A stretch of DNA of 64,000 nucleotides. It comes from CAXMQZ01 sp963719055 (GTDB lineage: Bacteria; Acidobacteriota; Thermoanaerobaculia; Multivoradales; JAHEKO01). This document shows, piece after piece, positions 27,763-40,188 of the stretch. A program made the translations under genes and the position numbers. Each line of letters opens with the position of its first letter. Position 1 is the stretch's first letter. The notes beneath the pieces were generated by a model, which did no database searches, was not told the origin of the DNA, and saw only the letters and a list, made by a program, of their open reading frames with translations. The stretch covers positions 310,001 through 374,000 of the forward strand of contig CAVRAU010000027.1 in assembly GCA_963719055.1 (NCBI GenBank). Direction: 5' to 3'.

Positions 27763-27835
27763 GAGAGGTGGGGGGATACGTTCCACTGCGAAGGCTAAAG
27801 GGCCTCGGGGCCCCAGAGTGAGGGGGTGGGGGGCA
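27763..27835 (-). repeat. Inter-cassette repeat, short copy
   Basis: It has the distal block only: GCGAGAGGTGGGGGGATACG, CCACTGCGAAGGC, then a GC-rich hairpin (CCTCGGGGCCCCAGAG). It lies 58 bases 3' of the kinase gene. Confidence 0.5.
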
Positions 27836-27892
27836 CTTGTCTTGCCCGTACTTCTCCAGCAGCGCCTGGAAGCGGGGGTGATCGCGAAGGGG

Positions 27893-31030
<3,138 letters not shown>

Positions 31031-31106
31031 CTCTTCTCCCGCGATACTCCGATCCTACGCCTCTCTCACGTGAAGAACACCATCCGTAAGGGTGGGACGT
31101 GAATCA

Positions 31107-31180
31107 GGAGCGAGGGAGGAGGGGATACGTCCAGCCGCCAGAGTTAAGCCCCCTAGGGTCCCTCGGTTGGGGGGTGGGGG
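31107..31180 (-). repeat. Inter-cassette repeat, end copy
   Basis: GCGAGGGAGGAGGGGATACG, then CCAGCCGCCAGAG and a GC hairpin (CCCTCGGTTGGGGGG). It lies between the kinase start and the right island end, with no gene behind it, so a cassette may have been lost here. Confidence 0.5.
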
Positions 31181-31313
31181 AGGGGAGAGGATGAAACGGA
31201 ACTCAATTCCTCCTCACGGTTCTCCAACCGATTGAGGACAATCAGCAGCTGAAGGAAGGCTGGTCGTCGAGTGAGTCACTCAGGTTCGGCGCGGGTGCTT
31301 TTTCTGGCTGCCC

Positions 31314-31332
31314 GGTGACATCATGGTGACAT
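31314..31332 (+). promoter_or_regulatory. Right pair of putative integrase arm-type sites
   Basis: GGTGACAT occurs at 31314-31321 and 31325-31332, the same spacing as the pair at 16363-16381. It lies 57 bases inside attR. Confidence 0.6.
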
Positions 31333-31388
31333 CCCTGAGTACCTGGCAGGTAAGTGCTTGTCTTGATTGATGTTTTGCCTGCAATGAG

Positions 31389-31440
31389 CCTGAATTGGGT
31401 TCAGGGGATCGCGAGTTCAAATCTCGCCGTCCCGACCATT
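31389..31440 (+). repeat. attR: displaced 3' half of tRNA-Pro
   Basis: It matches 50 of 52 bases of attL. The upstream half of a tRNA is absent, so this is a tRNA remnant and not a second gene. It marks the right edge of the island. 31441-31566 holds no recognised feature. Confidence 0.92.
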
Positions 31441-31566
31441 GTAAACCCAGGAAAATCAAACACTTACGAGAGTGGCCCGGTATCGGGACTGGGGCTGATC
31501 CCTCCTAAAGCTACCACCGAGCTACCAGAGTTCCCGGAGTTTGTAGCAGTAGGGCGATCCTGAGAG

Positions 31567-31944
31567 CTAGACCGACTCACTCTCCTGCCCACTCATCAAG
31601 GCTCCAAGCCTGGCGATCACCGTCTGGCCCAGGCCGAGGGCCTGCTCGTCAGTGAACTTGAACTCACACAGTTCCTCTCGGCTCATCGTGGCCCAGGTCA
31701 CGAAACAGTGGGTTTCCCACCTTGGATACTTCTGGTCGTCACCTCGCTTCAGATCATCAATGATGACCCGAAACCTTCCGTCGCCCTCGTCTCGAACTGA
31801 GACCGATACTGCGGCGGTACCGCGTAGTCCGTCATCGAGTTTTTGCTGGTCACTCACTTCGGCCCCCCATCTGTACCGCCTATACATGGACAGAGTCGAT
31901 TCTAGCTTTGTCTCAGTGAGTCCGAACCTGCCATCCAGCCTCAA
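31567..31944 (-). CDS. Hypothetical protein
   Basis: A 125-residue soluble protein from ATG 31944 with no signal peptide. Alternating strands (GTAAVSVSVRDEGDGRFRVII) and a C-terminal helix (DEQALGLGQTVIARLGALM) suggest a small alpha/beta domain. No family is recognised. It is the first gene outside the island and lies 10 bases after the stop of the minus-strand lipoprotein gene, so they may form an operon. Confidence 0.55.
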   Translation of the reverse strand: MRLDGRFGLTETKLESTLSMYRRYRWGAEVSDQQKLDDGLRGTAAVSVSVRDEGDGRFRVIIDDLKRGDDQKYPRWETHCFVTWATMSREELCEFKFTDEQALGLGQTVIARLGALMSGQESESV

Positions 31945-31953
31945 GCCCAGGAC

Positions 31954-32509
31954 TCACTGATACGCCCAACTCTCCTTTTTGGAGTCTCTGTACTCGACGA
32001 TGGGCAAGGCCACCACGGTCCCCGCGTGGGAAAGCTGGCCTAGTTGGATTGAGAAGGGCTCGCCAGGAAGGGGCGGTGGAACATCGAAACTCAGAGCCAC
32101 GCACGTCCGCACGCCGCGGTTCACCTCCAGTGGATCTTGGAGCACACGGTTCTCGGGCCATCGCCTACACAAAAGCTCGGGGATTCGCTTCTTCCACTTG
32201 TAGGCGATGAAGGGTCCATAGCAGGACTGGGGACTGACTCGGCGGCCGTCATGGAGCACCAATGCGGTGCCGTGCGAATCGAATGTGTAGCCTCCGGTCT
32301 CAGAGATGAATGCGACCTCCAAATAGAACGTCGAGGGATTGTGATCGGGGTAGTAGGACGAGAGTGAGACCCTCAAGGTGGATTGAGCCATCTTGAACAG
32401 TGTTTTCGCTGTGCCCCTCGATATGGGGCACGCTGACATAGACATCTCTGACCCCGGCACATGCAGATAGGCTCAGCGACAGGCCCAGCAGACCCAAAGC
32501 TCTAAGCAT
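31954..32509 (-). CDS. Lipoprotein of unknown function, frameshifted
   Basis: It starts at ATG 32509 after AAGGGAG with a lipoprotein signal (LRALGLLGLSLSLSAC). The first frame reads AGVRDVYVSVPHIEGHSENTV. Near 32400 the coding sequence moves to the frame with STLRVSLSSYYPDHNPSTFY, CVALSFDVPPPLPGEPFSIQ and the C-terminal YRDSKKESWAYQ. The mature domain is beta-rich. No family is recognised. The frame break is most simply a base error. Confidence 0.6.
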
Positions 32510-32573
32510 TGCTCCCTTCATCCACACTACTCCTGCCCAAGAGTGCTGTCCAGAGATCCGATAGACTCGTGCC

Positions 32574-33974
32574 GTGCCTCCCGGTCTGCTCAGAGAACGA
32601 TATCTCCTGAGCGCGATCCTGGCTCTCTCGACCGGAGTTCGACTCCTTTTCTCTTGGCGTTTCTTGGGGTTTCTCAGCGGCGATGACGTGGAGATATTGG
32701 AAACTGCCTTTCGCAGTGCCTTCGACCTCCAGTACCAACCCTTCGAAATCCGCAATCTGATGCTGCCCGAGCTCCTGGTGGCGCCCATATTGGCCGGGGC
32801 CGAGGCGATGGGTGTGGGCTCCACTGTTTGGCTGGTGCGTCTCGGTGTGCTCCCCTTCGTGGTTCTGGGGACGATCAGCGTCTGGCTGGTGTTTCGGTTG
32901 GCGAAACTCTGGTTCGAGGATGAGGGGACGGCACTGCTGGCGGCGGGGCTGTTCTCCATTCACCCGCTGCTGCTCGGCTACGGCAGCACCTCGCTGCCTC
33001 GAAACGCCTCGACCACAGCTATTCTCGCGGCCGCGGTGTTATTGAGCGCGACCGGTCGCAACGGAGTGCGAGGGCTGGTGGCGGGAGCTCTGCTCTCCCT
33101 AGCATTCTCAATGCGCTACAGCGAAGTGATCTTCCTGGTGCCGCTGCTCTTCGTCGCTTGGGCGTTCACCGATGAGACCCGCGATTGGTGGGTTCGAGCT
33201 TCAGCCTTGTTGGGAGGGTTCATGGTTGCCACACTGGCGACCGTTGGCTGGGCGGACCTGCACAGCTGGGGGGAGCCTTTCGCCAGTCTGAGGGAGTTCT
33301 CTAGGTACACGCTGGTCGAGAAACGCGCCTCGACGGCCATTGCGACTCAGCCATGGAATTGGTATCTGCGTCGAATCGCACACTGGCTGCCGTTGACCTT
33401 GATCCCGGTCCTCTTCTTCACGCCCCGAAGGAGACCTACGATCGCCGGGTGGATCTCGGTGCTGGCTCCTTTGGCTTGCCTGACCTTCGTGTACCACAAG
33501 AGCCTTCGTTATCTGCAAGGAATCGTCCCCTTCGTTTGCGTCCTCGCCGCGGCGGGCACCGTGACTCTTTGGCGCCGTGGTGCCCGCAAGACGGTCGTGA
33601 TGCTCATGCTTGCTACCGCTCTCCTGGGACTGCGAGGTGGGGTTCGTTGGCAACATCGCAAGTCGGTACCTGCAGTCATGGCGGCGCAGGAGTTGGCCAA
33701 GGAGTTGCCAGTGGGCACGGCGGTGCTGTCCCAGGCCTGGGGCTGGGGAGGAAAGCTGTTCCTGGGCAATCGTGTCGAGGTGCGCGCCATCGTCTCGCCG
33801 GTAACCGGACCCGAACTGTTGAGGTCCATAGAGGGCGCTGACTGGGTGGGTCTGCTTGGCGACGACCTGGTCGCCAACTCCCACCTTCAGAAGATCTTGG
33901 ATGAACACGGCTTCGAGCCGCAGCACCATTTCTCCTGGAGCCGTAGCCAGGACGTGATCCTGTTTCGCCGCTGA
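32574..33974 (+). CDS. GT-C type polytopic membrane glycosyltransferase-like protein
   Basis: The 466-residue protein starts at GTG 32574. It has about ten hydrophobic helices and a first-loop acidic motif FLSGDDVEILE near residue 35, as in GT39/ArnT and related GT-C enzymes that use polyprenyl-phosphate sugars. FVYHKSLRYLQGIVPF resembles the HKExRF/RY region of GPI-mannosyltransferase-like proteins. A soluble C-terminal domain follows (from about 365). The donor and acceptor are unknown. It diverges from the lipoprotein gene with 64 bases between. Confidence 0.75.
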   Translation: MPPGLLRERYLLSAILALSTGVRLLFSWRFLGFLSGDDVEILETAFRSAFDLQYQPFEIRNLMLPELLVAPILAGAEAMGVGSTVWLVRLGVLPFVVLGTISVWLVFRLAKLWFEDEGTALLAAGLFSIHPLLLGYGSTSLPRNASTTAILAAAVLLSATGRNGVRGLVAGALLSLAFSMRYSEVIFLVPLLFVAWAFTDETRDWWVRASALLGGFMVATLATVGWADLHSWGEPFASLREFSRYTLVEKRASTAIATQPWNWYLRRIAHWLPLTLIPVLFFTPRRRPTIAGWISVLAPLACLTFVYHKSLRYLQGIVPFVCVLAAAGTVTLWRRGARKTVVMLMLATALLGLRGGVRWQHRKSVPAVMAAQELAKELPVGTAVLSQAWGWGGKLFLGNRVEVRAIVSPVTGPELLRSIEGADWVGLLGDDLVANSHLQKILDEHGFEPQHHFSWSRSQDVILFRR

Positions 33975-33993
33975 ACGACCCCATCGAAGGAGG

Positions 33994-34035
33994 ATCAGGG
34001 TTTCCCCTGGCTTACCTTTGTCGAGGTGAGAAAAC
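33994..34035 (-). ncRNA. Truncated GEMM-I riboswitch remnant
   Basis: The minus strand keeps GACAAAGGTAAGCC and the stem CAGGG-GAAA-CCCTG exactly as in riboswitches B and C. It then runs into unrelated sequence 20 bases past the gene at 32574-33974. The CACAAAGC block, P2 and 3' landmark are missing, and no minus-strand gene follows. AAGCGTTTT just upstream recalls the cassette promoter -10 region. Confidence 0.6.
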
Positions 34036-34161
34036 GCTTCGCCCAGTTTGGCTCGGTGCAGACAACAGAAGTAGGCTCAGCATTGCGACGACGAGACTGC
34101 GCCAACGAGCGTGAGCGGGCTGGCTAGAAGTCAAAGTTCCGGTGGTGGGAGGGGTCGGGGC

Positions 34162-34506
34162 TCAGACCTGCCAGAGGCCGTGGTGAACGCCGCCCTGGAT
34201 GAAGATCGCGAACTTGCCGTGGCCGGGGATCTCCATCGGTGGGTGAGCGATTTCGCCGCCGGCCGCTTCGGCCGCCTTCGCCGCGGCGTCGATGTCGTCG
34301 ACAAGCAGGTAAGGACGGACCACCGGCTCCTCCGCGTCGTGCATCGGCGCGCGCACGCCGATCTTCCCGCCGTCGCCTAGCGAGGCGGTGCGGGCGTTGC
34401 CCAGTCCCGCGTCCGGGTCGCTGAAGGTCACTCCGTGCAGTTGCGCGTAGGTCGCGCAGACGGCGTCGACGTCAGGGGTCACGATCTCGAGGTATTGGAT
34501 CTGCAT
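34162..34506 (-). CDS. VOC (glyoxalase/bleomycin-resistance fold) protein
   Basis: The 114-residue protein starts at ATG 34506, chosen because AAGGAG lies seven bases upstream. An ATG 15 bases earlier is unlikely. IQYLEIVTPDVDAVCATYAQ at the start, RPYLLVDDIDAAAKAAEAAG in the middle and GKFAIFIQGGVHHGLWQ at the end match the vicinal-oxygen-chelate fold. The substrate cannot be predicted. It has no signal peptide. It diverges from the exported gene at 34767 across a 260-base gap holding a hairpin near 34606-34626 and no other feature. Confidence 0.8.
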   Translation of the reverse strand: MQIQYLEIVTPDVDAVCATYAQLHGVTFSDPDAGLGNARTASLGDGGKIGVRAPMHDAEEPVVRPYLLVDDIDAAAKAAEAAGGEIAHPPMEIPGHGKFAIFIQGGVHHGLWQV

Positions 34507-34766
34507 GAATTTCTCCTTCAAGCCACCTGTGCCGGGATGCCAACTTTGCCGAGGCTAGCACACCCGTTCCGCGTCGTTCCGTCGACGCTTCGTAGGATGG
34601 GACGCCTCCAGAATCGATCTCTGGAGTCCCACCAGGGGTCGATAGATCACCTGGAGGAGGAGCCGCGTGAGGTAGGATCTCGGAAAGTTCGCTCAACCCG
34701 TGGCCTCATGTTGCTGCTCATGGCCGCTACACGAATCGGGACCTTCAGACCAAAGGGGAGATCCGC

Positions 34767-35270
34767 ATGTTCTACCGATCTGTCTTCACTGGCTTGCTTG
34801 TCGTGCCTGTGCTTTGCTGTACGATCGCAGCGCAATCGGCACCACCCATCGAACCCTTCGTCCCGTACGTACCGAACGAGGCGGAGCTCGGAGTTCTACC
34901 TCTCGAAACCCCCGGTGGCGCCAGTGATCTCAGCGCCTCGGCAAGCTGTCATGAGACCCAACCGCGGACGGCCCTTGCCGCGCTCCGCTGGAAACCGGCG
35001 GGTAGCGAGGCGGGAGAAACCCAACGGGTGGACATCAGCAAGCTGCGCGACGGTTTCGCCACCGATCGCTTTGCCGTGACCCGGATTCTCCCAAGCGCCA
35101 CCACCGCAGTTGGCATCAACGGTCCGGAGCCTGGCATCAACTACTACTGGCGCGTTCTCACCTTGACACCCGCGGGCTGGGTGTCGAGCTCTATCGAGCG
35201 CCTCGAAGTGCCGGTCTGTCCCTTCGACGCGGTAGATCCGAGTCGATTCGGAGAGAGAGGAGCGCCATGA
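34767..35270 (+). CDS. Exported hypothetical protein
   Basis: The 167-residue protein starts at ATG 34767 with RBS GGGGAGA and signal peptide (FYRSVFTGLLVVPVLCCTIAA). The C-terminal half (PEPGINYYWRVLTLTPAGWV) has the strand pattern of a fibronectin type III edge. Its stop overlaps the next start (ATGA), so it is translationally coupled to the BNR-repeat protein and may be exported with it. No family is recognised. Confidence 0.65.
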   Translation: MFYRSVFTGLLVVPVLCCTIAAQSAPPIEPFVPYVPNEAELGVLPLETPGGASDLSASASCHETQPRTALAALRWKPAGSEAGETQRVDISKLRDGFATDRFAVTRILPSATTAVGINGPEPGINYYWRVLTLTPAGWVSSSIERLEVPVCPFDAVDPSRFGERGAP

Positions 35271-37633
35271 AAACCACTCTAGCCAACCGTTTCCACACTT
35301 GCTTCCGTTTCTCGCCGATCTTTTCTGGCCGCAACGGCCCTCGTCCTCGTCATGACGCTTCAACCGGCTTTCGGTCAGCTCTTCGAGGACATCAATCCCG
35401 ACTTCTCAGATACCCACAACAACGATCCCGATGGCGCCACAGGCGGGCGTGTGAACCAACTCGCCGTCGAGTCTGGGAACACGGACGTCATGTACGCGGC
35501 GAGTGAGTGGGGTGGCATCTACAAGAGCACCGACGCCGGTCTCACCTGGAGCCGGCTCGATGGTCATCTACCCACGGTCACCTGGGATGTGGAGGTCGAT
35601 CCGAGCAACGCGAACCGGGTCTACGCCACCTCGTTCTTCGATGGCAAAGTAGCGCCGAGCTCAGGCATCAACATCAGCACCGACGCTGGAGCTACGTGGA
35701 CCAACCCGGCGAGCGCTACGCCGCCGCCGGGTTTCTGCAACGTCACCGCTGATGAAGACCGAGCCTTCGGCATTTGGTATCTCGATCGATCCGGCAACAA
35801 CGCAAACGTCTTCATCGGCACGAAGTGCGGCCTGGCGTCGAGCATCGATTCCGGCGCCACCTGGACCTACCGTGATCCCACGGGCCCGGCGGGACCGGGC
35901 CAGCCGAATTTGGGACGTGGTCGCCCTCGGTGGTGGAGTCGTCCATGTCTGCGGTGACGACGGACACCTGCGCTCCGACGACGGTGGCACGACATGGGTG
36001 GCCGGCTCGGGCCTACCATCGGGGCGGTGTTCCCTGGCGGTGTCGCCAGACGAATCGTATGTGATGCTGGCGGTTGTCGGCACCACCATCTATGAGACCG
36101 ACAACGCCGACTCAGTTACCCCTACATGGACTCAGACCCGCTCGAATCCGAGCCCCCAGGGAAGAATCCCCTTCGTGGCGACCAATCAACGGAGCGACTC
36201 GGGTTCCGACAATGTTTTCGATCTCTGGTTTGGTGACGTCTCCCTGTACCGAGTCCAATGCACCTCTCAGGTGCTCGCAGGGCGGTAGCCCGCGCTGTGG
36301 CTCAGGAAACAGTCCTGCTTGGTCTCCCGGTTTCACCCGCAACGCGGGCGCCCATGACGATACTGGCGACATCCTCTTCGACGCCGAGCTGGCGGTCGAC
36401 GCCTGCCCGGTGCTGATGTCGTCCGATGGCGGCGTCTACCACAATACGGACACGACTGCCGACTGCCACAATCCAAACTGGGATCAGCCGGATGTCACTC
36501 CTCACGGTCTGTGGCCCTGGTCGATGTCGGCCGTCGATCGCAGCGGCCTGATCGACGAGGACCTCTACTTTGGCAACCAGGACAACGGGCTCTTCGGCTC
36601 GCTCGACGGCGGCAGTGCCGCCCCCACCTGGCACAATGACATCTGCTGTGATGGATTCGACACCGCTGGCGACCCGGTTGGCGGGATCTACACCGTCTGC
36701 TGCTTCGGCGGTGGTCGGGCCACCCGTGCGTTTCGCACCGATCCCGGTTTTTTCAGCCCCTCGGAGATCAACTATCCCTCGAGCGCCTCGCTCCCAGGAT
36801 TCAAGTATCCAGATTCCGTCGTCAACTTTGGCGACCAGAATTACGTCATGATCACCCGCGGCTCTACCGGCGGGACCTTCATCACCTCCAACATCGACGC
36901 GACTCCCATTGTCTGGACCGAGCTCGGAGCCGCTACAGAACCGCTTCCGACGATTCTCTGTGGCATCTATGCCGGCGTCAGCGGCTCCACGCCGACGTTC
37001 TACGTCCAGACCGGGAGCTGCAACAGCACGAACACGGCAGATCGGTTGTTCCGCTTCACCGGTACCAATCCGCTGGGGGCGTGGACAGAGGTTCCCCTCC
37101 CTGCAGGAGGTTTTGGCGTCGTTGCCGTCAACCCCGCCAACCCGAACCGTCTCATCGCCTCGGGGCTCACCTCGAGTGACGGTGCCATGTACTCGTCCAC
37201 CGACGGGGGCACGACTTGGGACCCCATGCCCGCCCTCGACTCCATGATGACCGGCAACGGGGCCTTCGCGTTCCAGAACCAGCGCGGACCCACGGACTTC
37301 ACCGGCTTCAGTGGTTATTGGCAGCCCAGCATGGTGGCCTTCGATCCAGCGAGCAGCATGGTGGCGGCGGGGGGGCAGGACTCCGGCATTTTCCTCAGCA
37401 CCGATGACGGTGCGAACTGGACCCTGCTTTCGGATCCTTTGACATCGAACATCTCCGGGAAGCCCCACATTCCGCGACCTCGATACGGCTACTTCGACAC
37501 CGAGCCGGGAGAGCCCACCAAGCTCATCGTCGGCAGCCAGGGGCGAGGCATCTGGCGCATCGGCCTGACGGGGATTTTCTCAGACGGCTTCGAGTCCGGG
37601 GACACATCGAGTTGGTCGGCGACGACGCCGTAG
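35267..37633 (+). CDS. Exported BNR/sortilin-like propeller protein with DGFESGD tail, frameshifted
   Basis: It begins at ATG 35267 with a signal peptide completed in the next frame (LAATALVLVMTLQPAFGQ). Repeated Asp-box motifs follow (GGIYKSTDAGLTWSRL, GINISTDAGATWTNP, GAMYSSTDGGTTWDPM, GIFLSTDDGANWTLL), as in exo-sialidase/VPS10-like propellers. It ends IFSDGFESGDTSSWSATTP. Frame changes lie near 35310, 35900 and 36280. Reassembled length is about 785 residues. Some Asp-box proteins are glycosidases, but no catalytic set could be identified, so a binding or surface role is equally possible. Confidence 0.8.
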
Positions 37634-37638
37634 GTCCA

Positions 37639-37917
37639 CTACCTCTCGAGTATCACGATGCCGGCCCGATAGACAGGAGCCTTCTTGCCGTCCCCCGAGC
37701 CAACCGATTCGAGCCTGCACCAACGGACTTCGCCCAGAAACTCAGGACGTGCCCTGCCGCTTTTCAGCCGAAAGACGTAGCGTTTGAGAACCTCGAGGGG
37801 TTGGCTACTTTCAACGCCGAGGCCCCCCTCACTGAGATCGACGATCTGGCCCTTGATGGGCCCTTCCAAGCCGACCCTGATCGACCTTGCGGCGAGGGTG
37901 GCAGCGGGCTCGGTCAT
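37639..37917 (-). CDS. PilZ-domain protein (putative cyclic-di-GMP receptor)
   Basis: A short PilZ domain of 92 residues. RSIRVGLEGPIKGQIVDLSEG holds the DxSxxG motif and an N-terminal arginine pair (RSIR in place of RxxxR), and EVRWCRLES with VYRAGIVI completes the barrel. An upstream ATG at 37966 with GGAG seven bases before it, in another frame, may be the real start if a base is missing. The incomplete RxxxR makes ligand binding uncertain. It converges on the BNR gene with 5 bases between. Confidence 0.75.
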   Translation of the reverse strand: MTEPAATLAARSIRVGLEGPIKGQIVDLSEGGLGVESSQPLEVLKRYVFRLKSGRARPEFLGEVRWCRLESVGSGDGKKAPVYRAGIVILER

Positions 37918-38148
37918 AGCGATCGCTCAGAGCAGGATCGATTGCGACAGGTCCGAGTTGCGTCATCGTCGTTCTCCTTCGGCAGGTGTGTCCCTCGCGC
38001 TCTGCCTATGATTAGCGCCGTCTGCGGGAATCTGTCAATGGAATGAGGGATTGGCTATGAGCTATGAGACATTGGCATTCCTTCCTCACCGAGCCCCGCA
38101 GGGACTCCTGGTGGCCGTTTGCCGTTCCCGGTCGAGATGGCAAAGGAA

Positions 38149-38173
38149 AGAGCCGGGCACGAGGCCCGGCTCT
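38149..38173 (-). terminator. Intrinsic terminator
   Basis: A 10-bp stem (AGAGCCGGGC / GCCCGGCTCT, loop of 5) is followed on the minus strand by CTTTCCTTTGCC. It lies 24 bases after the stop of the gene at 38197 and is nearly identical to the hairpin at 18181-18199. 38174-38196 and 37967-38148 show no gene. Confidence 0.65.
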
Positions 38174-38196
38174 CGATAGGTCACGCTGTTGGCGAG

Positions 38197-39927
38197 TTAC
38201 GGAGTGGTATTGGACCAGGCCGTAGTGTCGCCGGACTCGAAACCGTCATCGAAGATGCCGTCTACCGCACAGTCCGGCGAGGTGAAGCTGCAGATCCGGG
38301 TCTTGAAGTTGAACGAGCTCGTGGTCTCGTAGTACTCCTGGGTGTACCAGAACGTGCAGTCGTTGACCGGATCGACAGACATCCGCGAATAGTCACCCCA
38401 GCGACCACTCGAGCTGACCTGGGCGCCGGTACCGACATGACAGCTGGCCTCACCGCCGGGCATCATCCCCAACGGATCGCCGGCCGCCCGCGAGGTGTAG
38501 CTCACCGAGGGGAACAGGTCGCTACCGTTGCTCTCGCTGTATCCAAGAGCGATGTTGCCAGAACCGTCCATGGCAATCGAGCCCATCCAGCGGTCGTTGC
38601 CGTCGGGTGAGTAGGTGCCTTCCTGGTGGAAAGCCCAGCCGGTCTCGCAGTCGGCGCTGCGCAGCTCACCCCAGCGAATACCGCCCACGTCACCGCCCAC
38701 GTCGACCGTGGTGTTCAGCACCACCGAGCAGTAACCGTCCTGCTGGCGAACCTGTGCCGGATGCATGGTGAAGAGCGGCCAGACAGTCGAGGGCTTCGCC
38801 ACCAAAGACCGGGCTGATGCAGTCACTGAAGCCATTGCCCAGGAAGCGGTCGAAGGTCGCGCCCGCGGCAAAGGTGGTCTCAGTCCAGGTCGAGTTGCCG
38901 AGGGTGTCCCCAGTCGACGCAGAGCCTGTCGTTGCGAACGCCGTCCACCGCCGATGGACCGTCATCGTACTGAGCATCGAAGTAGGTAAAGAACGTCGGA
39001 CACGTGCCCGGCGCTACGGGTGCACCATCAAGATGCGCCATCAGTGTGCCCTCGCGACAGTCGAGGCCGGTGCAGGTCGATCTGGAACTTGATGAATTGT
39101 GCTGGATCGCCGATCAGCATCGCGTCGCGCTCCATCACGCCCTCGGCGAGAAGCCGCCGACACCGAAAGTCACGCATGGTGAAGGTGTAAGCGCTCTGAC
39201 CGGTGCTGCCCGTGGTGCCGTCATCCCAGACACCCATCTTCGGATAGTCGTTCTGGCCACCTGGTGTCACTGTAAAGGCATACCGATGGTAGCTGCCCAT
39301 CGGATCACTGGTGATCGAGACAGCCACGCACTGGACACCCTGATTGATCGAGAACTGGCTGACCATCCATCGGCCGGCGTTGTCGTCGAACTGGACGATG
39401 GGTCCCCGTTGTTGTTGGTCTCGCAGAAGCCGCCAAAGCCGGTCCAGAAGCTATTGCCTGCGAAGGGACCGGCTGCGAGGGCGCCCGTGTCCTTGTCGAA
39501 CACACCCCAGACCAGGTTGATCCATTGCACGTAATAGTCGATGCCCACGTCGCCGTTGGTGTCGGGCGGTACGATGGCGATACCGAGCACATTCTGGTTG
39601 TCGTCTTCGTCAAGGCCCTCTACGGACAAGGGTCGGATCCGGCGTCGTGGCAGCTTCCAGGAACGGGCGGGCGTCCACCTGGCGGAGAGGATCGGGTCCT
39701 TGATCGACCGGCAGGCGATCCAGGGTACCAGGCCGCACTCGGATAGGTACCTCGAGAGACAAACCTGTAGGAGGTGCCGTTCGGATCGCGATGTCGCGCA
39801 TCGGCGGCGAGGTGTCGTTGTAGATCGATGATCCATACACCATTGTTGGACCCTCGTCGGCCCACAACGGAGTCATTGCGAGGGTGACTGCAAAGAGCGC
39901 CACTGCTACTGAGAAATTCATTTTCAT
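38197..39927 (-). CDS. Exported protein with DGFESGD tail, broken into several frames
   Basis: It starts at ATG 39927 (AGGGAG upstream) with signal peptide (FSVAVALFAVTLAMTPLWA). Pieces read in order: SGDVGIDYYVQWINLVWGVF-type block near 39500, then QFSINQGVQCVAVSITSDP and NDYPKMGVWDDGTTG near 39300-39200, FDRFLGNGFSDC near 38830, GRWGDYSRMSVDPVNDCTFW near 38390, and the end IFDDGFESGDTTAWSNTTP. At least four frame changes are needed. The VAVSxTxDPxGSYxRY and GDYSxMxVDPxDxCTFWY blocks recur in exported proteins of Acidobacteriota and Xanthomonadales. The function is unknown. Confidence 0.75.
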
Positions 39928-40188
39928 TTGTTTAGAGCTCCCTTTTCCGGCCGTTTTGCCTTTATCGAAACGTCGACGGACTATACACGAGAAGGCCCTT
40001 CTCGTGCCACCATAGAGTCGTAGTGCCATAAGAGAAATGGACCGTTGCCTCCACTACTACAGGAGTAGGTCCGGAAAGCCGACCCCCGCGTGTCACCTCG
40101 ATCTAGGATCCAATGCAGATGGCGATAACTACTGCCTGGCCGTGGGTGATACCCTCGCTATCAAGGCGGGGTAGGGGAGTGCCGGGAC

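Noticed and set aside
31389..31440. A second tRNA-Pro gene at the right island end
   Set aside because: Only the 3' half is present. The acceptor 5' strand and D-arm are missing, so it is an att remnant.
34596..34632. Hairpin CTCCAGA/TCTGGAG as a terminator
   Set aside because: It lies between divergent genes upstream of both starts and has no U-tract, so it ends no visible transcript.
37639..37917. The PilZ gene as part of the BNR-protein operon
   Set aside because: It is on the opposite strand and converges on that gene, so they cannot share a transcript.
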